Below are positions 50,400-59,087 of a stretch of 60,282 bases of DNA, one piece after another. Under the pieces are notes generated by a model. The model saw only the letters and a list, made by a program, of their open reading frames with translations, was not told where the DNA came from and ran no database searches. Position 1 is the first letter of the stretch. Each line of letters begins with the position of its first letter. Made by a program: the position numbers and the translations under genes. Source of the DNA: an uncultured Acidobacteriota bacterium (GTDB taxonomy: Bacteria; Acidobacteriota; Vicinamibacteria; Marinacidobacterales; SMYC01); the NCBI GenBank assembly GCA_947259165.1, contig CAMYKY010000044.1:1-60282 (forward strand), in the 5' to 3' direction.

Positions 50400-51113
50400 A
50401 TGAGGACTATCTTCTGGCTCGGAGCCGCGTTGTCGATTGCTTCCGCCTCCGGAGCGCAAACGGGAGCTATCGAGAGTCCTGAGCAGCGAATCGCGATGGT
50501 GCGTGACCAAATCGAAGCCCGGGGTGTTTCGGATCCGAGGGTGCTGGATGCGATGCGCACGGTGCCCCGTCACCTCTTCGTCCCAGAAGCACTGCGGGAT
50601 GTGGCCTATAGCGACTATCCGCTCCCTATCGGATACGCTCAGACGATTTCCCAACCTTTTATCGTCGCCATCATGACGGAGCTACTCGAGCCTCAGCCGG
50701 AGCACAAGGTCCTCGAGATTGGGACGGGCTCAGGCTATCAGGCCGCCGTCCTGTCACGCCTCGTCGAGCACGTGTACACCATCGAGATTGTCGCGCCGTT
50801 GGCCGAAAGGGCGAAGGAGGCGCTCCAGCAAGGCGGGTATGACAACGTGACGGTCATCGCCGGCGATGGCTACCGCGGATATCCGGTTCAAGCTCCGTTC
50901 GACGGCATCATTGTGACTGCGGCCCCCGAGGAAGTTCCGCAACCACTGCTCGACCAGCTGCGCGTGGGCGGCAAGCTCGTCATTCCCGTGGGAGACCAGC
51001 ACCAGGAGCTCGAGGTCATCGAGCGTACGGAAAGTGGGTTCGAGACCCAGACCATTTTTGCGGTACGGTTTGTTCCGATGACGGGTGAGGTGGAAAAGAA
51101 ACCGCCGCGATGA
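50400..51113 (+). CDS. pcm: Exported protein-L-isoaspartate O-methyltransferase (second copy)
   Basis: A 237-aa paralogue of the gene at 42231-42989, starting at ATG 50400 behind AGAGGAG. PIMT motifs: VPRHLFVPEALRDVAYSDYPLPIGYAQTISQPFIVAIMTELL, VLEIGTGSGYQAAVLSRLVEHVYTIEIVAPLAERAKEAL and VTVIAGDGYRGYPVQAPFDGIIVTAAPEEVPQPLLDQLRVGGKLVIPVGD. The N-terminus MRTIFWLGAALSIASASGAQ is signal-peptide-like. It is very similar to the first copy over the whole catalytic domain. The tail VPMTGEVEKKPPR is shared too, so duplication is clear. Confidence 0.9.
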   Translation: MRTIFWLGAALSIASASGAQTGAIESPEQRIAMVRDQIEARGVSDPRVLDAMRTVPRHLFVPEALRDVAYSDYPLPIGYAQTISQPFIVAIMTELLEPQPEHKVLEIGTGSGYQAAVLSRLVEHVYTIEIVAPLAERAKEALQQGGYDNVTVIAGDGYRGYPVQAPFDGIIVTAAPEEVPQPLLDQLRVGGKLVIPVGDQHQELEVIERTESGFETQTIFAVRFVPMTGEVEKKPPR

Positions 51114-51194
51114 CGCACGCGATCCCAACGAATTTGGGTGTCGTGCTTTGACGAGGACGCTCGATGTGCGTCCGCGCTGTCTTTCGTGCTCAAC

Positions 51195-51602
51195 TCACTC
51201 CCGGGCCAAACGGTAGGCGGCTCGGAGTAGTGAGCGAATCGCGGTCTTTGGAATCTTTTCGGACGCGAACAGTTTAATGTGACGGCCTCGTTCCCCCTGG
51301 CCTTCGAGCAGGCCCTTCGGATCGGCAAGCCGGGCGCCGTGAACGAAGCCGAGGTTGGCATGATCGCGTCCCGCGTAGAGATAGCAAAAGGGGCTACCCT
51401 CCTGTCGGAAGTACGCCGGCACGCCCCACTTGAGTCGTTCCTCTGCGCGTGGAAGGGTCGAGCGCATGAGCGCTCGCAACGCCACCAGAATCTCGAGGAC
51501 CTCTCCCGTCTGCGCGTCTACGTATTCATCGACAGTGCTGGGCGTTTTCGACTTCGGTCGTCGTTTCTTCAATCGAGTGGTTTTGGATTTCTCGGGGCTC
51601 AC
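51195..51602 (-). CDS. DUF1801 (YdhG-like) protein
   Basis: A 135-aa protein: TGEVLEILVALRALMRSTLPRAEERLKWGVPAYFRQEGSPFCYL and NLGFVHGARLADPKGLLEGQGERGRHIKLF match DUF1801. The N-terminal Lys/Arg-rich tail (KSKTTRLKKRRPKSKTPST) is an extension. Function unknown. Its ATG overlaps the TGA of the upstream GyrI-like gene by 4 bp. The other DUF1801 gene in this window (8780-9183) is frameshifted. Confidence 0.85.
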   Translation of the reverse strand: MSPEKSKTTRLKKRRPKSKTPSTVDEYVDAQTGEVLEILVALRALMRSTLPRAEERLKWGVPAYFRQEGSPFCYLYAGRDHANLGFVHGARLADPKGLLEGQGERGRHIKLFASEKIPKTAIRSLLRAAYRLARE

Positions 51603-52244
51603 TCGGCCCGGCCTCGTGCGTACGCGGGACGCGCGTGTGAGATCGGCAAGCGGACGATCGTTTTGAGTTTGTCCGGCGAGACGCGCCCTGGGTCACTGAT
51701 ATAGACGTCGTGGCCTGGCCCACGAACGCGATAGCCGAGTCGCTCCGCCTCGCCCGATACCATCTTGTAGGCGTGACCGATCTCCTCGTAGGGTCCGACG
51801 TGCATCACCTGAAGCGCCTTGCCCTCTTTCCAGGATCGACGCGACACGGCGGACACATCGATTCCTTTGCGTTGCGCGACGGTTTTCTTCGCGTGTCTCA
51901 CGTGGGCTCCGGTCGCCGCTTCAGGAATGCGGATCAGGAGACGCCATTGCCACTGGTCTTGGGGCGTGGTTTCCGGACCCTCGACATCCCAGAGACACTC
52001 CAGTTTCGGGACCTTGAAGTCCGTGACGCCCTCCGCCTTTAGCTCGAACTTCATGGTGTAGGCGACCGCGTACAAGGATTCAATGGCGTGTACGTACGCT
52101 TCGCCGCCGGGCTCTCCCCTGGCCAGCCACACTCAGGTACACGCCGCGCCCGGCATCCACCTCCTCGACCTTCTTCTTGGCTGTGTAGAGCTCTTTGAGC
52201 TCCTTGCCGAAGTCGATTGTCTTTATGCTATGCATGGACGTCAC
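51599..52244 (-). pseudogene. GyrI-like small-molecule-binding protein gene with a one-base frameshift
   Basis: The 5' part, GTG 52244 (or ATG 52235) behind GAGGAGG, reads MHSIKTIDFGKELKELYTAKKKVEE ... GRGVYLSVAG and then loses frame. The 3' part reads RGEPGGEAYVHAIESLYAVAYTMKFELKAEG ... LQVMHVGPYEEIGHAYKMV, typical of the GyrI-like/AraC-effector-binding family. One extra base within 52117-52125 (GGCCAGGGG on the coding strand) explains the break. It may be a real mutation or a consensus error; the downstream overlap with DUF1801 is intact. Without the shift the protein would be about 215 aa. Confidence 0.8.
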
Positions 52245-52291
52245 GATATACCTCCTCAATTACGAAATTTAGCTCCTGGGGCCAGCGGCAC

Positions 52292-52308
52292 GGAACTAGG
52301 TGGATCCC
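52292..52308 (-). promoter_or_regulatory. Shared motif GGAACTAGGTGGATCCC upstream of the GyrI-like gene
   Basis: It differs from the site at 39028-39044 in two central bases. It lies about 48 bp upstream of the GyrI-like start on that gene's strand. The rest of 52245-52410 has no recognisable gene. Confidence 0.42.
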
Positions 52309-52410
52309 GGGTGCTGGCAGAAAAAGTCCCTTGGACGTCGTTCGCCCGACGCGCGATCGGGAAGGGGAACGGCTCGCGTCCTATGAGGCGCGGCCGAGTG
52401 TCCAAGGAGC

Positions 52411-53274
52411 CTAGGTCGATCCGCGTCGCCGGGTTGCGAATCTGACAAACTCCGAGCCAACCACGATGGCAAGCGCGACCAACGCCTGAGAGGCGCCGAC
52501 CGGCAGGCCGTAGACGAAGGCGAATGCGTAGCCGATGGACCCGGATGCGGCTCCGAGCGCGGCAGCGACGGCGAGCGCCATCGGCACGTGGATTGACACG
52601 CGCAGCGCCGCCATTGCCGGGAGGACGCTGAAGGCGAATACCGGCAGTGCTCCGAGTATCTGCGTGAAAAGCGAGATGGCGAGCGCGATGGAAAGCAGCA
52701 ACATCACTTCCAGCAATCGAACCGGGAGCCCACGTACGAAAGCGGCCTCGGGGTCCACGCTAACCTGTAAAAAGCCCCGCCTCCACCAGACATGGAGTCC
52801 GAGGATTCCGATCGAACCGATGGCTACCGTGAGTAGATCGTTTGGGAGGACTGCGACAGCCGACCCGAAAAGTATCGCCTGTATCTCCTGATTGCCTGAT
52901 CCGATTCGCGTGGCAAGTGCCAGCGTGCCGGCGGCGCCAAAAAGAAATGCGAAGCCGAGCCAGCTATCCCGCCTCGCCGCGGTCGCGTCGCGACCCCATG
53001 ACAACAACGTTGCCGTCGCCAACGTCACGATGAGCGACGCAAAGCGGGGCGACGTCAGCATCATGGTGGCCCCCCAGTTCGCCTCGGTGAACAGAGCCAG
53101 GGCAACGCCGAAGCTCGCGCACTGTGAGAGCGCAGCTGATAGGAACACCATGCGACGCAGGACGACGTAGACGCCCAGCAAGCCGAGCACGGCGCCCACG
53201 AGGCTTCCCGCGATAATGGGGTCGCGGAACAGCTCCCATGCTTCGAAGAACGCATCGAAGCCGGCGTCTTGCAT
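52411..53274 (-). CDS. znuB: Zinc/manganese-type ABC transporter permease
   Basis: A 287-aa membrane protein from ATG 53274, one base after the ATPase stop (the frame also opens at 53304). Family ABC-3 features: FRDPIIAGSLVGAVLGLLGVYVVLRRMVFLSAALSQCASFGVAL, GNQEIQAILFGSAVAVLPNDLL and FTQILGALPVFAFSVLPAMAALRV. About eight helices. It would form the channel for metal uptake with the ATPase and binding protein encoded directly upstream. Zinc is inferred from the partner protein; manganese is possible. Confidence 0.88.
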   Translation of the reverse strand: MQDAGFDAFFEAWELFRDPIIAGSLVGAVLGLLGVYVVLRRMVFLSAALSQCASFGVALALFTEANWGATMMLTSPRFASLIVTLATATLLSWGRDATAARRDSWLGFAFLFGAAGTLALATRIGSGNQEIQAILFGSAVAVLPNDLLTVAIGSIGILGLHVWWRRGFLQVSVDPEAAFVRGLPVRLLEVMLLLSIALAISLFTQILGALPVFAFSVLPAMAALRVSIHVPMALAVAAALGAASGSIGYAFAFVYGLPVGASQALVALAIVVGSEFVRFATRRRGST

Positions 53275-53275
53275 C

Positions 53276-54037
53276 TTATTCGCCGCTCCCACGTCGACTG
53301 GCAAGCCCGTCGGGGTGCCCGCCGAGAGGTCCGTGTCGGCTCAGAAGCTCAGGCGCTTTGACGACGTCTTCGAAACTGCCGGTAAGCACCGCGCCGCCAT
53401 CCCTGTCGACAAAGATTGCGTGGGTAGCCCGTCCTGCGAAAACGTGCGTGCGGTGGCTGACGACGACCAGGGTGACGCCCTGCTCTCGCCGTAGCTCATC
53501 GAGCGTTTCGAAGATGGCGTGTTCGGTCACAGAGTCCACCGCGTTGGTGGGCTCGTCCAGAATGAGAACGTTGGGACTCGAGACCAGGGCGCGCGCGAGC
53601 CGCACCCGCCCCTTCTGACCCTCGCTGAGACTCGAGACCTGCTGCCCCATCAGGTGGCCGCATCTCGCTTCCTCCACGGCTTGCTCCACCGCTCGGCGAT
53701 CACCATGACGAAAGCGCAGGAAGGACCAGTCTCGATCAAACCCCGCGCGAACGAAATCTTCGATGCGGTTCGGGACACTCGCGTCGAACTCGCTCCTCTG
53801 CGCGACGTAGCTGACACGCGACTCCGGGCCCCATTCGAGCGAGCCGGCTACCGGGACCAGCAGTCCCAGGAGCGTTCGCAGAAACGTCGTCTTGCCGCTT
53901 CCGTTGACGCCGACGATCGCCCAGAACTCTCCTCGACGTACCGTCACGTCGATTGGCGGGAGAATCCCTCGTCGTTCATAACCGACGACGAGGCCGGTTG
54001 TCGTCAGCAAGGCGCTTGGTTTTGCGGCTGAGCTCAA
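53276..54037 (-). CDS. znuC: Zinc/manganese-type ABC transporter ATP-binding protein
   Basis: A 253-aa ATPase. Walker A is GVNGSGKTT, the Q-loop lies in VSYVAQRSEFDASVPNRIEDFVRAG, the signature is LSEGQKGRVRLARAL, Walker B is LILDEPTNAVD and the switch His is in LVVVSHRTHVF. The RSxFDxxxPxxxxDxVxxG pattern after the Q-loop is typical of ZnuC/MntB-type ATPases. It sits between the binding protein (9-nt gap) and the permease (1-nt gap) genes, so it is one operon. Confidence 0.9.
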   Translation of the reverse strand: MSSAAKPSALLTTTGLVVGYERRGILPPIDVTVRRGEFWAIVGVNGSGKTTFLRTLLGLLVPVAGSLEWGPESRVSYVAQRSEFDASVPNRIEDFVRAGFDRDWSFLRFRHGDRRAVEQAVEEARCGHLMGQQVSSLSEGQKGRVRLARALVSSPNVLILDEPTNAVDSVTEHAIFETLDELRREQGVTLVVVSHRTHVFAGRATHAIFVDRDGGAVLTGSFEDVVKAPELLSRHGPLGGHPDGLASRRGSGE

Positions 54038-54046
54038 GGCAATTCC

Positions 54047-54979
54047 TCAGTCGCTCCCCGATCTCGCCCGCTGGAACGAGGCCAGAAGCAGGTCGAGGTT
54101 GTAGTCGAACAGCTCGAAGTAGTCGTCGACGTCCTCCGCTCCGTGTACGGACGTCGCCAACGTGATGACTTCGGCATTCGCTTTTTCAGCCACGAACCGG
54201 GATGGGTTGTCGTTGTGGTAAACGGTGTGGATGAGTGTGCCAATCTGCGCTTGCCGCATCAAGCTGATGACGCGGACGAGATCGCGCGGCGTGGGGGGAA
54301 TGCCTGGCTTGGGCTCGATGAAGCCCGCAATTTCGATGCCGAACCGCCGTTCGAAGTAGGGCCAGGCGTTGTGGTACGCAATGACTCGACGGCCTCGATA
54401 CGGAGCCGTTTTCGCGAGCCAACGCTCGAGAGCCGTATCGAGTTCCGATTCGAAAAGCGAGAGGTTCTCCGCAAATACCTGGGCCCACTCCGGCCGGAGC
54501 TCGGAGAAGACACGCGCGATGTGCGCGGCAATGATCTTTCCATTGACTGGGTCGAGCCAATAGTGGGGGTTGCCGAAAACATGGATATCTCCCTCCGCGC
54601 GGGAGAGCGGGCGAGTCGGGCGCTGGAGTAGCTCGATGCCTTCGGATGCATCGATCCACCCGGCGCCTCCACGTTGGACCCGGGCGTTTCTGGACTGGTT
54701 GAGCAATGGGGGCAACCAGCCGACCTCCAAATCGAGTCCCACCTGGATGAGAACGTCCGCCTGGTTGAGCTTGACCACGAAACTGGGCTTGGGATCGACG
54801 TAGTGCGGATCCTGATAGCCGACGGCAATGCTAGTCGCTTCGATGTGCTCGCCCCCGACCTGGCGTGCCAGGTCGACGAAGTCCGGGATCGTGCCGACCA
54901 CCTTCAGCGGTTGCTGCGCGAGCGCCGGCGACGCGATGGCGGCAACGAGGAGTAGCGTTCTTAGTATCCGAGTCGTCAT
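54047..54979 (-). CDS. znuA: Zinc-type ABC transporter substrate-binding protein
   Basis: A 310-aa periplasmic protein from ATG 54979; the frame extends upstream but the signal peptide MTTRILRTLLLVAAIASPALAQ fixes the start. Cluster A-I metal-binding pattern: VVGTIPDFVDLARQVGGEHIEATSIAVGYQDPHYVDPKPSF, GNPHYWLDPVNGKIIA, RRVIAYHNAWPYFERRFGIEI and IHTVYHNDNPSRFVAEKANAEVI. The His residues in DPHY, NPHY and YHN plus a late Glu/Asp are the likely ligands. The long His-rich loop of classical ZnuA is absent, so manganese is an alternative. TGATG overlap with the porin gene. Confidence 0.88.
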   Translation of the reverse strand: MTTRILRTLLLVAAIASPALAQQPLKVVGTIPDFVDLARQVGGEHIEATSIAVGYQDPHYVDPKPSFVVKLNQADVLIQVGLDLEVGWLPPLLNQSRNARVQRGGAGWIDASEGIELLQRPTRPLSRAEGDIHVFGNPHYWLDPVNGKIIAAHIARVFSELRPEWAQVFAENLSLFESELDTALERWLAKTAPYRGRRVIAYHNAWPYFERRFGIEIAGFIEPKPGIPPTPRDLVRVISLMRQAQIGTLIHTVYHNDNPSRFVAEKANAEVITLATSVHGAEDVDDYFELFDYNLDLLLASFQRARSGSD

Positions 54980-56298
54980 CAGAACCGGTGTGCTCCGTGC
55001 GTTCCGATCAAGTAGTACCACTGGAGGAACAGCTGATGGGAGCTGGGTCCCTCGCGAAGATCCGAATATCGGTACTGCAAGCGAAACCTCTGAAACTCCG
55101 AAGGAAAAAACTCCACGAAAGACGACAAAGAGCGGCGCTCCGAGTCGGCATACGCAGGCTCCTGGCTTCGATCCACGCGGGCTCCCACGTACCAGCGGCG
55201 CGTCAGTTGATAGCGGGCGAAGCTGTAGAATCCCCACGTGTCCACCGAGCCGTCCAGCGTATCTCGTCGGCTTCTCATGAGCTCGGTTTGCCACACGAAC
55301 GAGCGATACGCACCTCGTCGCAGGGGCCGCCACTGATAGGTGGCATCCATGCCGAAGAGCTGACTGCGGAATCTGTTCTCCCTCACCACGTCATTCACAC
55401 CATTCGCATAGCTTACGCCGATATCGAGGTTGTTTCGTGGATTCAAATCGTAATATGACCTGAACCGCAAGTTGTAGAGCAAATCCTCAACCGAGCCGCC
55501 GCCGAAGCTTTCTTGATTGGCTCCCTGCAAGACGTCGAGCTCCAGCTCCATGAACGTGTCCCAGGGATTCGGGATCAGCCGCGCGAGCGTCACTCCTGCC
55601 TCGGAGAGCCCTTCGTCCCCAAAGTAGGCGCGGATCACATCGGGCCGGTCCACCGTGAACGTCTCGGGGCGGTGGTCGACATTCTCTCGACCGAACGGTA
55701 CGCGGACTTTGCCGAGTCGGACCAGCAGATCCGCGGGCAGCGTCAAGAAGGTGATGAATCCCTCCTCGAGGCCGACGTCCTCGAGACTGGGCACGCTCAC
55801 ATAGAAGTCGGCGCGAGCGAACGGGTCGATAACGGATTGAAACGCGATCTCGACTTCGCGCACATCGAGGGGCGGAGGAGCAAACGGCTTGGGAGTGTTC
55901 CAGCTCGCGGCGCCGAGAAAATCGCCAATCACGCTGATCCGTGGGTTCAGGGTGGACGCTGCCGCCGGCGGTGGCGTCGCGTTCTGCTCGGCAGGCGCCG
56001 TGGGAGAGAGCGTTGCCGTCGCTTCCTCGAGAAGCTCCTCGAGATCGAGCGGCGCGTCATTCTCGTCAGGCTCGTCGAGCGGCTCCGGAGACGTTTCTAG
56101 TTGCGCGAGTCGCGACTCGATATCCTCGAGGCGATCGTCCACTTGTTCGCGAATCTCTCGAAGCTCCCGTCGAAGCTCGAGAAGCAGCTCTCGGGTTGGG
56201 TCGGTCTCTACTTGGGCGAGCAACGGCGAGCAGAGAACAAGGCCGACCACCACGGCGGTGGCAAAACAGCGCGAACTACGTGATGTTGCCGTGCTCAT
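54979..56298 (-). CDS. Predicted outer-membrane porin of the metal-uptake operon
   Basis: A 439-aa protein from ATG 56298 with signal peptide (FATAVVVGLVLCSPLLAQ). A coiled-coil segment (RELLLELRRELREIREQVDDRLEDIESRLAQLE) is followed by an acidic/Pro linker and then a barrel: NPRISVIGDFLGAASW, RADFYVSVPSLEDVGLEEGFITFLTLPADLLVRLGKVRVPFG ... ending FLQWYYLIGTHGAHRF with a terminal Phe. It resembles OprP/OprO-like or zinc-regulated porins. Its stop overlaps znuA (TGATG), so it probably brings the metal across the outer membrane for this importer (inference). Confidence 0.78.
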   Translation of the reverse strand: MSTATSRSSRCFATAVVVGLVLCSPLLAQVETDPTRELLLELRRELREIREQVDDRLEDIESRLAQLETSPEPLDEPDENDAPLDLEELLEEATATLSPTAPAEQNATPPPAAASTLNPRISVIGDFLGAASWNTPKPFAPPPLDVREVEIAFQSVIDPFARADFYVSVPSLEDVGLEEGFITFLTLPADLLVRLGKVRVPFGRENVDHRPETFTVDRPDVIRAYFGDEGLSEAGVTLARLIPNPWDTFMELELDVLQGANQESFGGGSVEDLLYNLRFRSYYDLNPRNNLDIGVSYANGVNDVVRENRFRSQLFGMDATYQWRPLRRGAYRSFVWQTELMRSRRDTLDGSVDTWGFYSFARYQLTRRWYVGARVDRSQEPAYADSERRSLSSFVEFFPSEFQRFRLQYRYSDLREGPSSHQLFLQWYYLIGTHGAHRF

Positions 56299-56305
56299 AA
56301 CCGCG

Positions 56306-56437
56306 TCAGCGCCTTCGTCCACTCCACAAAGGACGTCCGTCTTCATCCCGAGGGACGATGCGCTCGTCTCCGCGGTGCGGCTGCTTGGCGAGAAGGACGA
56401 AAGTCCCACGGATCGCGAGCTTGGTGCACAGTTGCAT
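56306..56437 (-). CDS. 43-aa leader ORF upstream of the metal-uptake operon
   Basis: ATG 56437 is preceded by GGAGG at five-base spacing and the ORF ends with TGA at 56306, 7 nt before the porin start. The peptide begins MQLCTKLAIRGTFVLLAKQP and is then Arg/Asp-rich. No family is recognised. It could be a leader peptide or a small protein, or a non-functional upstream ORF. The good ribosome-binding site is its main support. Confidence 0.4.
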   Translation of the reverse strand: MQLCTKLAIRGTFVLLAKQPHRGDERIVPRDEDGRPLWSGRRR

Positions 56438-56706
56438 GGATACCTCCGGCGCTCGGCGCTACGTAGTGCTAATGACGTGCCAGGGGGGCTCATGTCGCGT
56501 AAGTTCCGCTGCTGCTGAAGATGGCCAGCATGAAGTTTCGGGCTGTTTTCGCGATTGCGTGCTAACACCCAGCTCGTACAACCCGCCCCGCGAAATCACC
56601 CAACGCGCTGCCCACGATGCTCCAATTTCGCTGGAGCCCAAGTAGCCTGCCGTGTGAGCACGTGGTACGGACGTTGCAAGATGTAGTTCTCGAGGCGAGG
56701 TCAGGC
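56438..56706. other. Divergent promoter region between metal uptake and cDPGS operons
   Basis: This 269-bp stretch should contain promoters for both directions. No clear Zur-like palindrome, -35/-10 pair or transcription terminator could be recognised by eye. The frame of the cDPGS homologue stays open into it (to 56617), but conservation begins at 56707. Confidence 0.4.
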
Positions 56707-58059
56707 ATGAACGAGGTCCAGTCAACCGAACGGCGAGTTCTCATCCTGGGAGCGGCGGGGCGTGACTTCCACGATTTCAACACGTGTTTCCGCGATGACC
56801 CGCGGGTTCGCGTCGTTGGTTTCACGGCGGCTCAGATCCCCCACATCGAGCACCGACGCTACCCGCCGTCACTCAGCGGTCCGCGTTATCCGGACGGGAT
56901 CGCCATCGACTCCGAGGACGATCTCGAAACGATCATCGACGAGCGAGGCGTTCAACAATGCGTACTCTCGTACAGCGATCTGAAACACGAGGACGTGATG
57001 ACGATCGCGAGCCGCGTTGTGGCAGCGGGAGCGGACTTCCTCTTACTCGGACCCGATCGCACGATGCTGCGCTCGAGCCGGCCCGTCATCGCGGTCTGTG
57101 CGGTGCGCACCGGCTGCGGCAAGAGCCAGACCTGCCGTTATGTCGCCGAGATCTTGCGCCGGGCGGACCTGCGGGTCGCGGTGATTCGGCATCCCATGCC
57201 CTACGGCGATCTGGACCGGATGCGGGTCCAGCGTTTTGCCACGATGGAGGATCTGGACGCGGAGGGCGACAACATCACGATCGAAGAACGCGAGGAGTAC
57301 GAACCGCACGTTGCCGAAGGCACCGTCGTCTATGCCGGCGTGGACTACGGTGAGATCCTCGCCCAGGCGGAGCGTGAGGCCGACGTCATTGTCTGGGACG
57401 GAGGCAACAACGATCTTCCGTTCTACGAACCGTCCCTGTGGATCACGTTGGCCGATCCTCTTCGTGCGGGTCACGAGCTCGGCTACCATCCAGGAGAGGC
57501 CAACTTCCGCTCCGCGGATGTCATCCTCATCAACAAGGCCGACCACGCTCCCGAGGGCGCGCTCGAGTCGATCAGTGCGAATGCTGCCGCGGTCAATCCC
57601 CACGCGAGGGTTTTCACTGCGCGCTCTCGAGTCACTGCCGAGCATCCGGAGCTCATCGAAGGCAAGCGCGTGCTCCTCATCGAGGACGGACCGACGCTGA
57701 CGCATGGAGGCATGCCCTACGGCGCGGGTAAAGTCGCGGCGGATCAATACAACGCCGCCGAGATCGTCGACCCACGTCCTCATGCCGTGGGATCGTTGAA
57801 AGAGGTCTACACGCGTTTTCCTCATCTGAAACGAGAGGTTCCGGCGATGGGTTACTACCCGGAGCAAATCGAAGAGCTCGAAAGAACGATCGCCGCCGTC
57901 GATTGTGACACGGTCGTCATCGCGACACCCATCGATTTGCGTCACTTGATCGAGATCCGGCAAGCCGCAACGCGAGTCCGGTACGATCTGGAGGATCTGG
58001 CGGGACCAACGCTCGCTGATGAGATCGAGGCATTCATCGCGGCATTGAAGAAACGGTGA
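56707..58059 (+). CDS. Cyclic 2,3-diphosphoglycerate synthase-family P-loop protein
   Basis: A 450-aa protein from ATG 56707. It starts [37 protein letters not shown]. The P-loop is in [21 protein letters not shown], and [42 protein letters not shown] and [24 protein letters not shown] follow, matching COG2403 proteins. In thermophilic archaea the homologue makes cyclic 2,3-diphosphoglycerate. Bacterial members sit beside arcB/arcC genes as here, so their role may concern carbamoyl phosphate metabolism. It overlaps the OTC start region closely, with the stop 2 nt before ATG. Confidence 0.85.
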   Translation: MNEVQSTERRVLILGAAGRDFHDFNTCFRDDPRVRVVGFTAAQIPHIEHRRYPPSLSGPRYPDGIAIDSEDDLETIIDERGVQQCVLSYSDLKHEDVMTIASRVVAAGADFLLLGPDRTMLRSSRPVIAVCAVRTGCGKSQTCRYVAEILRRADLRVAVIRHPMPYGDLDRMRVQRFATMEDLDAEGDNITIEEREEYEPHVAEGTVVYAGVDYGEILAQAEREADVIVWDGGNNDLPFYEPSLWITLADPLRAGHELGYHPGEANFRSADVILINKADHAPEGALESISANAAAVNPHARVFTARSRVTAEHPELIEGKRVLLIEDGPTLTHGGMPYGAGKVAADQYNAAEIVDPRPHAVGSLKEVYTRFPHLKREVPAMGYYPEQIEELERTIAAVDCDTVVIATPIDLRHLIEIRQAATRVRYDLEDLAGPTLADEIEAFIAALKKR

Positions 58060-58061
58060 TC

Positions 58062-59060
58062 ATGGTGAGCATGAAGCAACGATCGTTTTTGACGTTGAAG
58101 GACTTCAGCGGGGAGGAGATCCGTTTCCTCATAAGCCTCGCCGCGGACTTGAAAGCAGCCAAACGTGGCGGCTACGAACAAAAGCGCCTCAAAGGAAGAA
58201 ACCTCGCGTTGATTTTCGAAAAAGCATCGACGCGTACTCGGAGCGGTTTCGAAGTGGCGGCGTTCGACCAGGGCGCTCACGTGAGCTATATCGGCCCCCA
58301 TGACTCACAGCTCGGCCACAAGGAGACCGTGAAAGACACCGCGCGGGTGCTCGGCCGGATGTACGACGGCATCGAGTTTCGAGGATTCGGGCACGACGAG
58401 GTGGAGCAGCTCGCGGCACACGCTGGGGTTCCTGTTTGGAACGGACTGACGGACCAATACCATCCGACGCAGGTCATTGCCGACTTTTTGACGATGCGGG
58501 AGTACACGCACAAGCATCTCTCCGATATTCAGTTGTGTTTCTTGGGTGATGCGGGGAACAACGTCGCTCACTCTCTCATGGTGGGCGCCGCGAAAGTCGG
58601 GATGGGGATTCGCTTGGCCGCGCCCCAATCGTGCTGGCCGGACCCGAAGGAGCTTGCCTACTGCGCCGCCGTGGCAGAGGCGACCGGGGGGACGATCTCG
58701 GTAACGGAGAAGCTCGAAGAGGCGCTGTGCGGCTGCGACTTCGTGTACACGGACGTCTGGGTATCGATGGGTGAGCCGGATGCCGTTTGGGAGGAGCGCC
58801 TACGCGTTTTGAAGCCGTATCGCGTGAACCGGCAAGCCATGGAGATGACCGAAAACCGCCACGCCAAGTTCATGCACTGTCTGCCCGCGTTCCACAACAA
58901 CGAGACCGAAGTGGGTCGGCGCATTCACGAGAAGTTCGGCCTCTCCGAGATGGAGGTGAGCGACAAGGTGTTCGAGTCCGAAGCTTCAGTTGTCTTCGAT
59001 CAAGCGGAGAACCGGATGCACACGATCAAAGCGCTCCTGGTCGCTACCCTTGGGCAATGA
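58062..59060 (+). CDS. argF: Ornithine carbamoyltransferase (arcB-like)
   Basis: A 332-aa protein; ATG 58062 is used, while GTG 58056 overlapping the upstream stop and ATG 58071 are alternatives. Catalytic motifs: [19 protein letters not shown] (carbamoyl phosphate), [37 protein letters not shown] (the SMG loop for ornithine) and MHCLPAFHN (catalytic Cys). It interconverts ornithine plus carbamoyl phosphate with citrulline. The carbamate kinase gene directly after it suggests a catabolic role (carbamoyl phosphate to ATP), so arcB is an equally valid name. No arginine deiminase gene is seen. Confidence 0.93.
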   Translation: MVSMKQRSFLTLKDFSGEEIRFLISLAADLKAAKRGGYEQKRLKGRNLALIFEKASTRTRSGFEVAAFDQGAHVSYIGPHDSQLGHKETVKDTARVLGRMYDGIEFRGFGHDEVEQLAAHAGVPVWNGLTDQYHPTQVIADFLTMREYTHKHLSDIQLCFLGDAGNNVAHSLMVGAAKVGMGIRLAAPQSCWPDPKELAYCAAVAEATGGTISVTEKLEEALCGCDFVYTDVWVSMGEPDAVWEERLRVLKPYRVNRQAMEMTENRHAKFMHCLPAFHNNETEVGRRIHEKFGLSEMEVSDKVFESEASVVFDQAENRMHTIKALLVATLGQ

Positions 59061-59087
59061 CCCGACGACGAGACCTCAAGGGAGACG

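Noticed and set aside
57043..57963. A 306-codon minus-strand frame opposite the cDPGS homologue
   Set aside because: No domain is recognisable and it lies fully within a conserved gene on the other strand.
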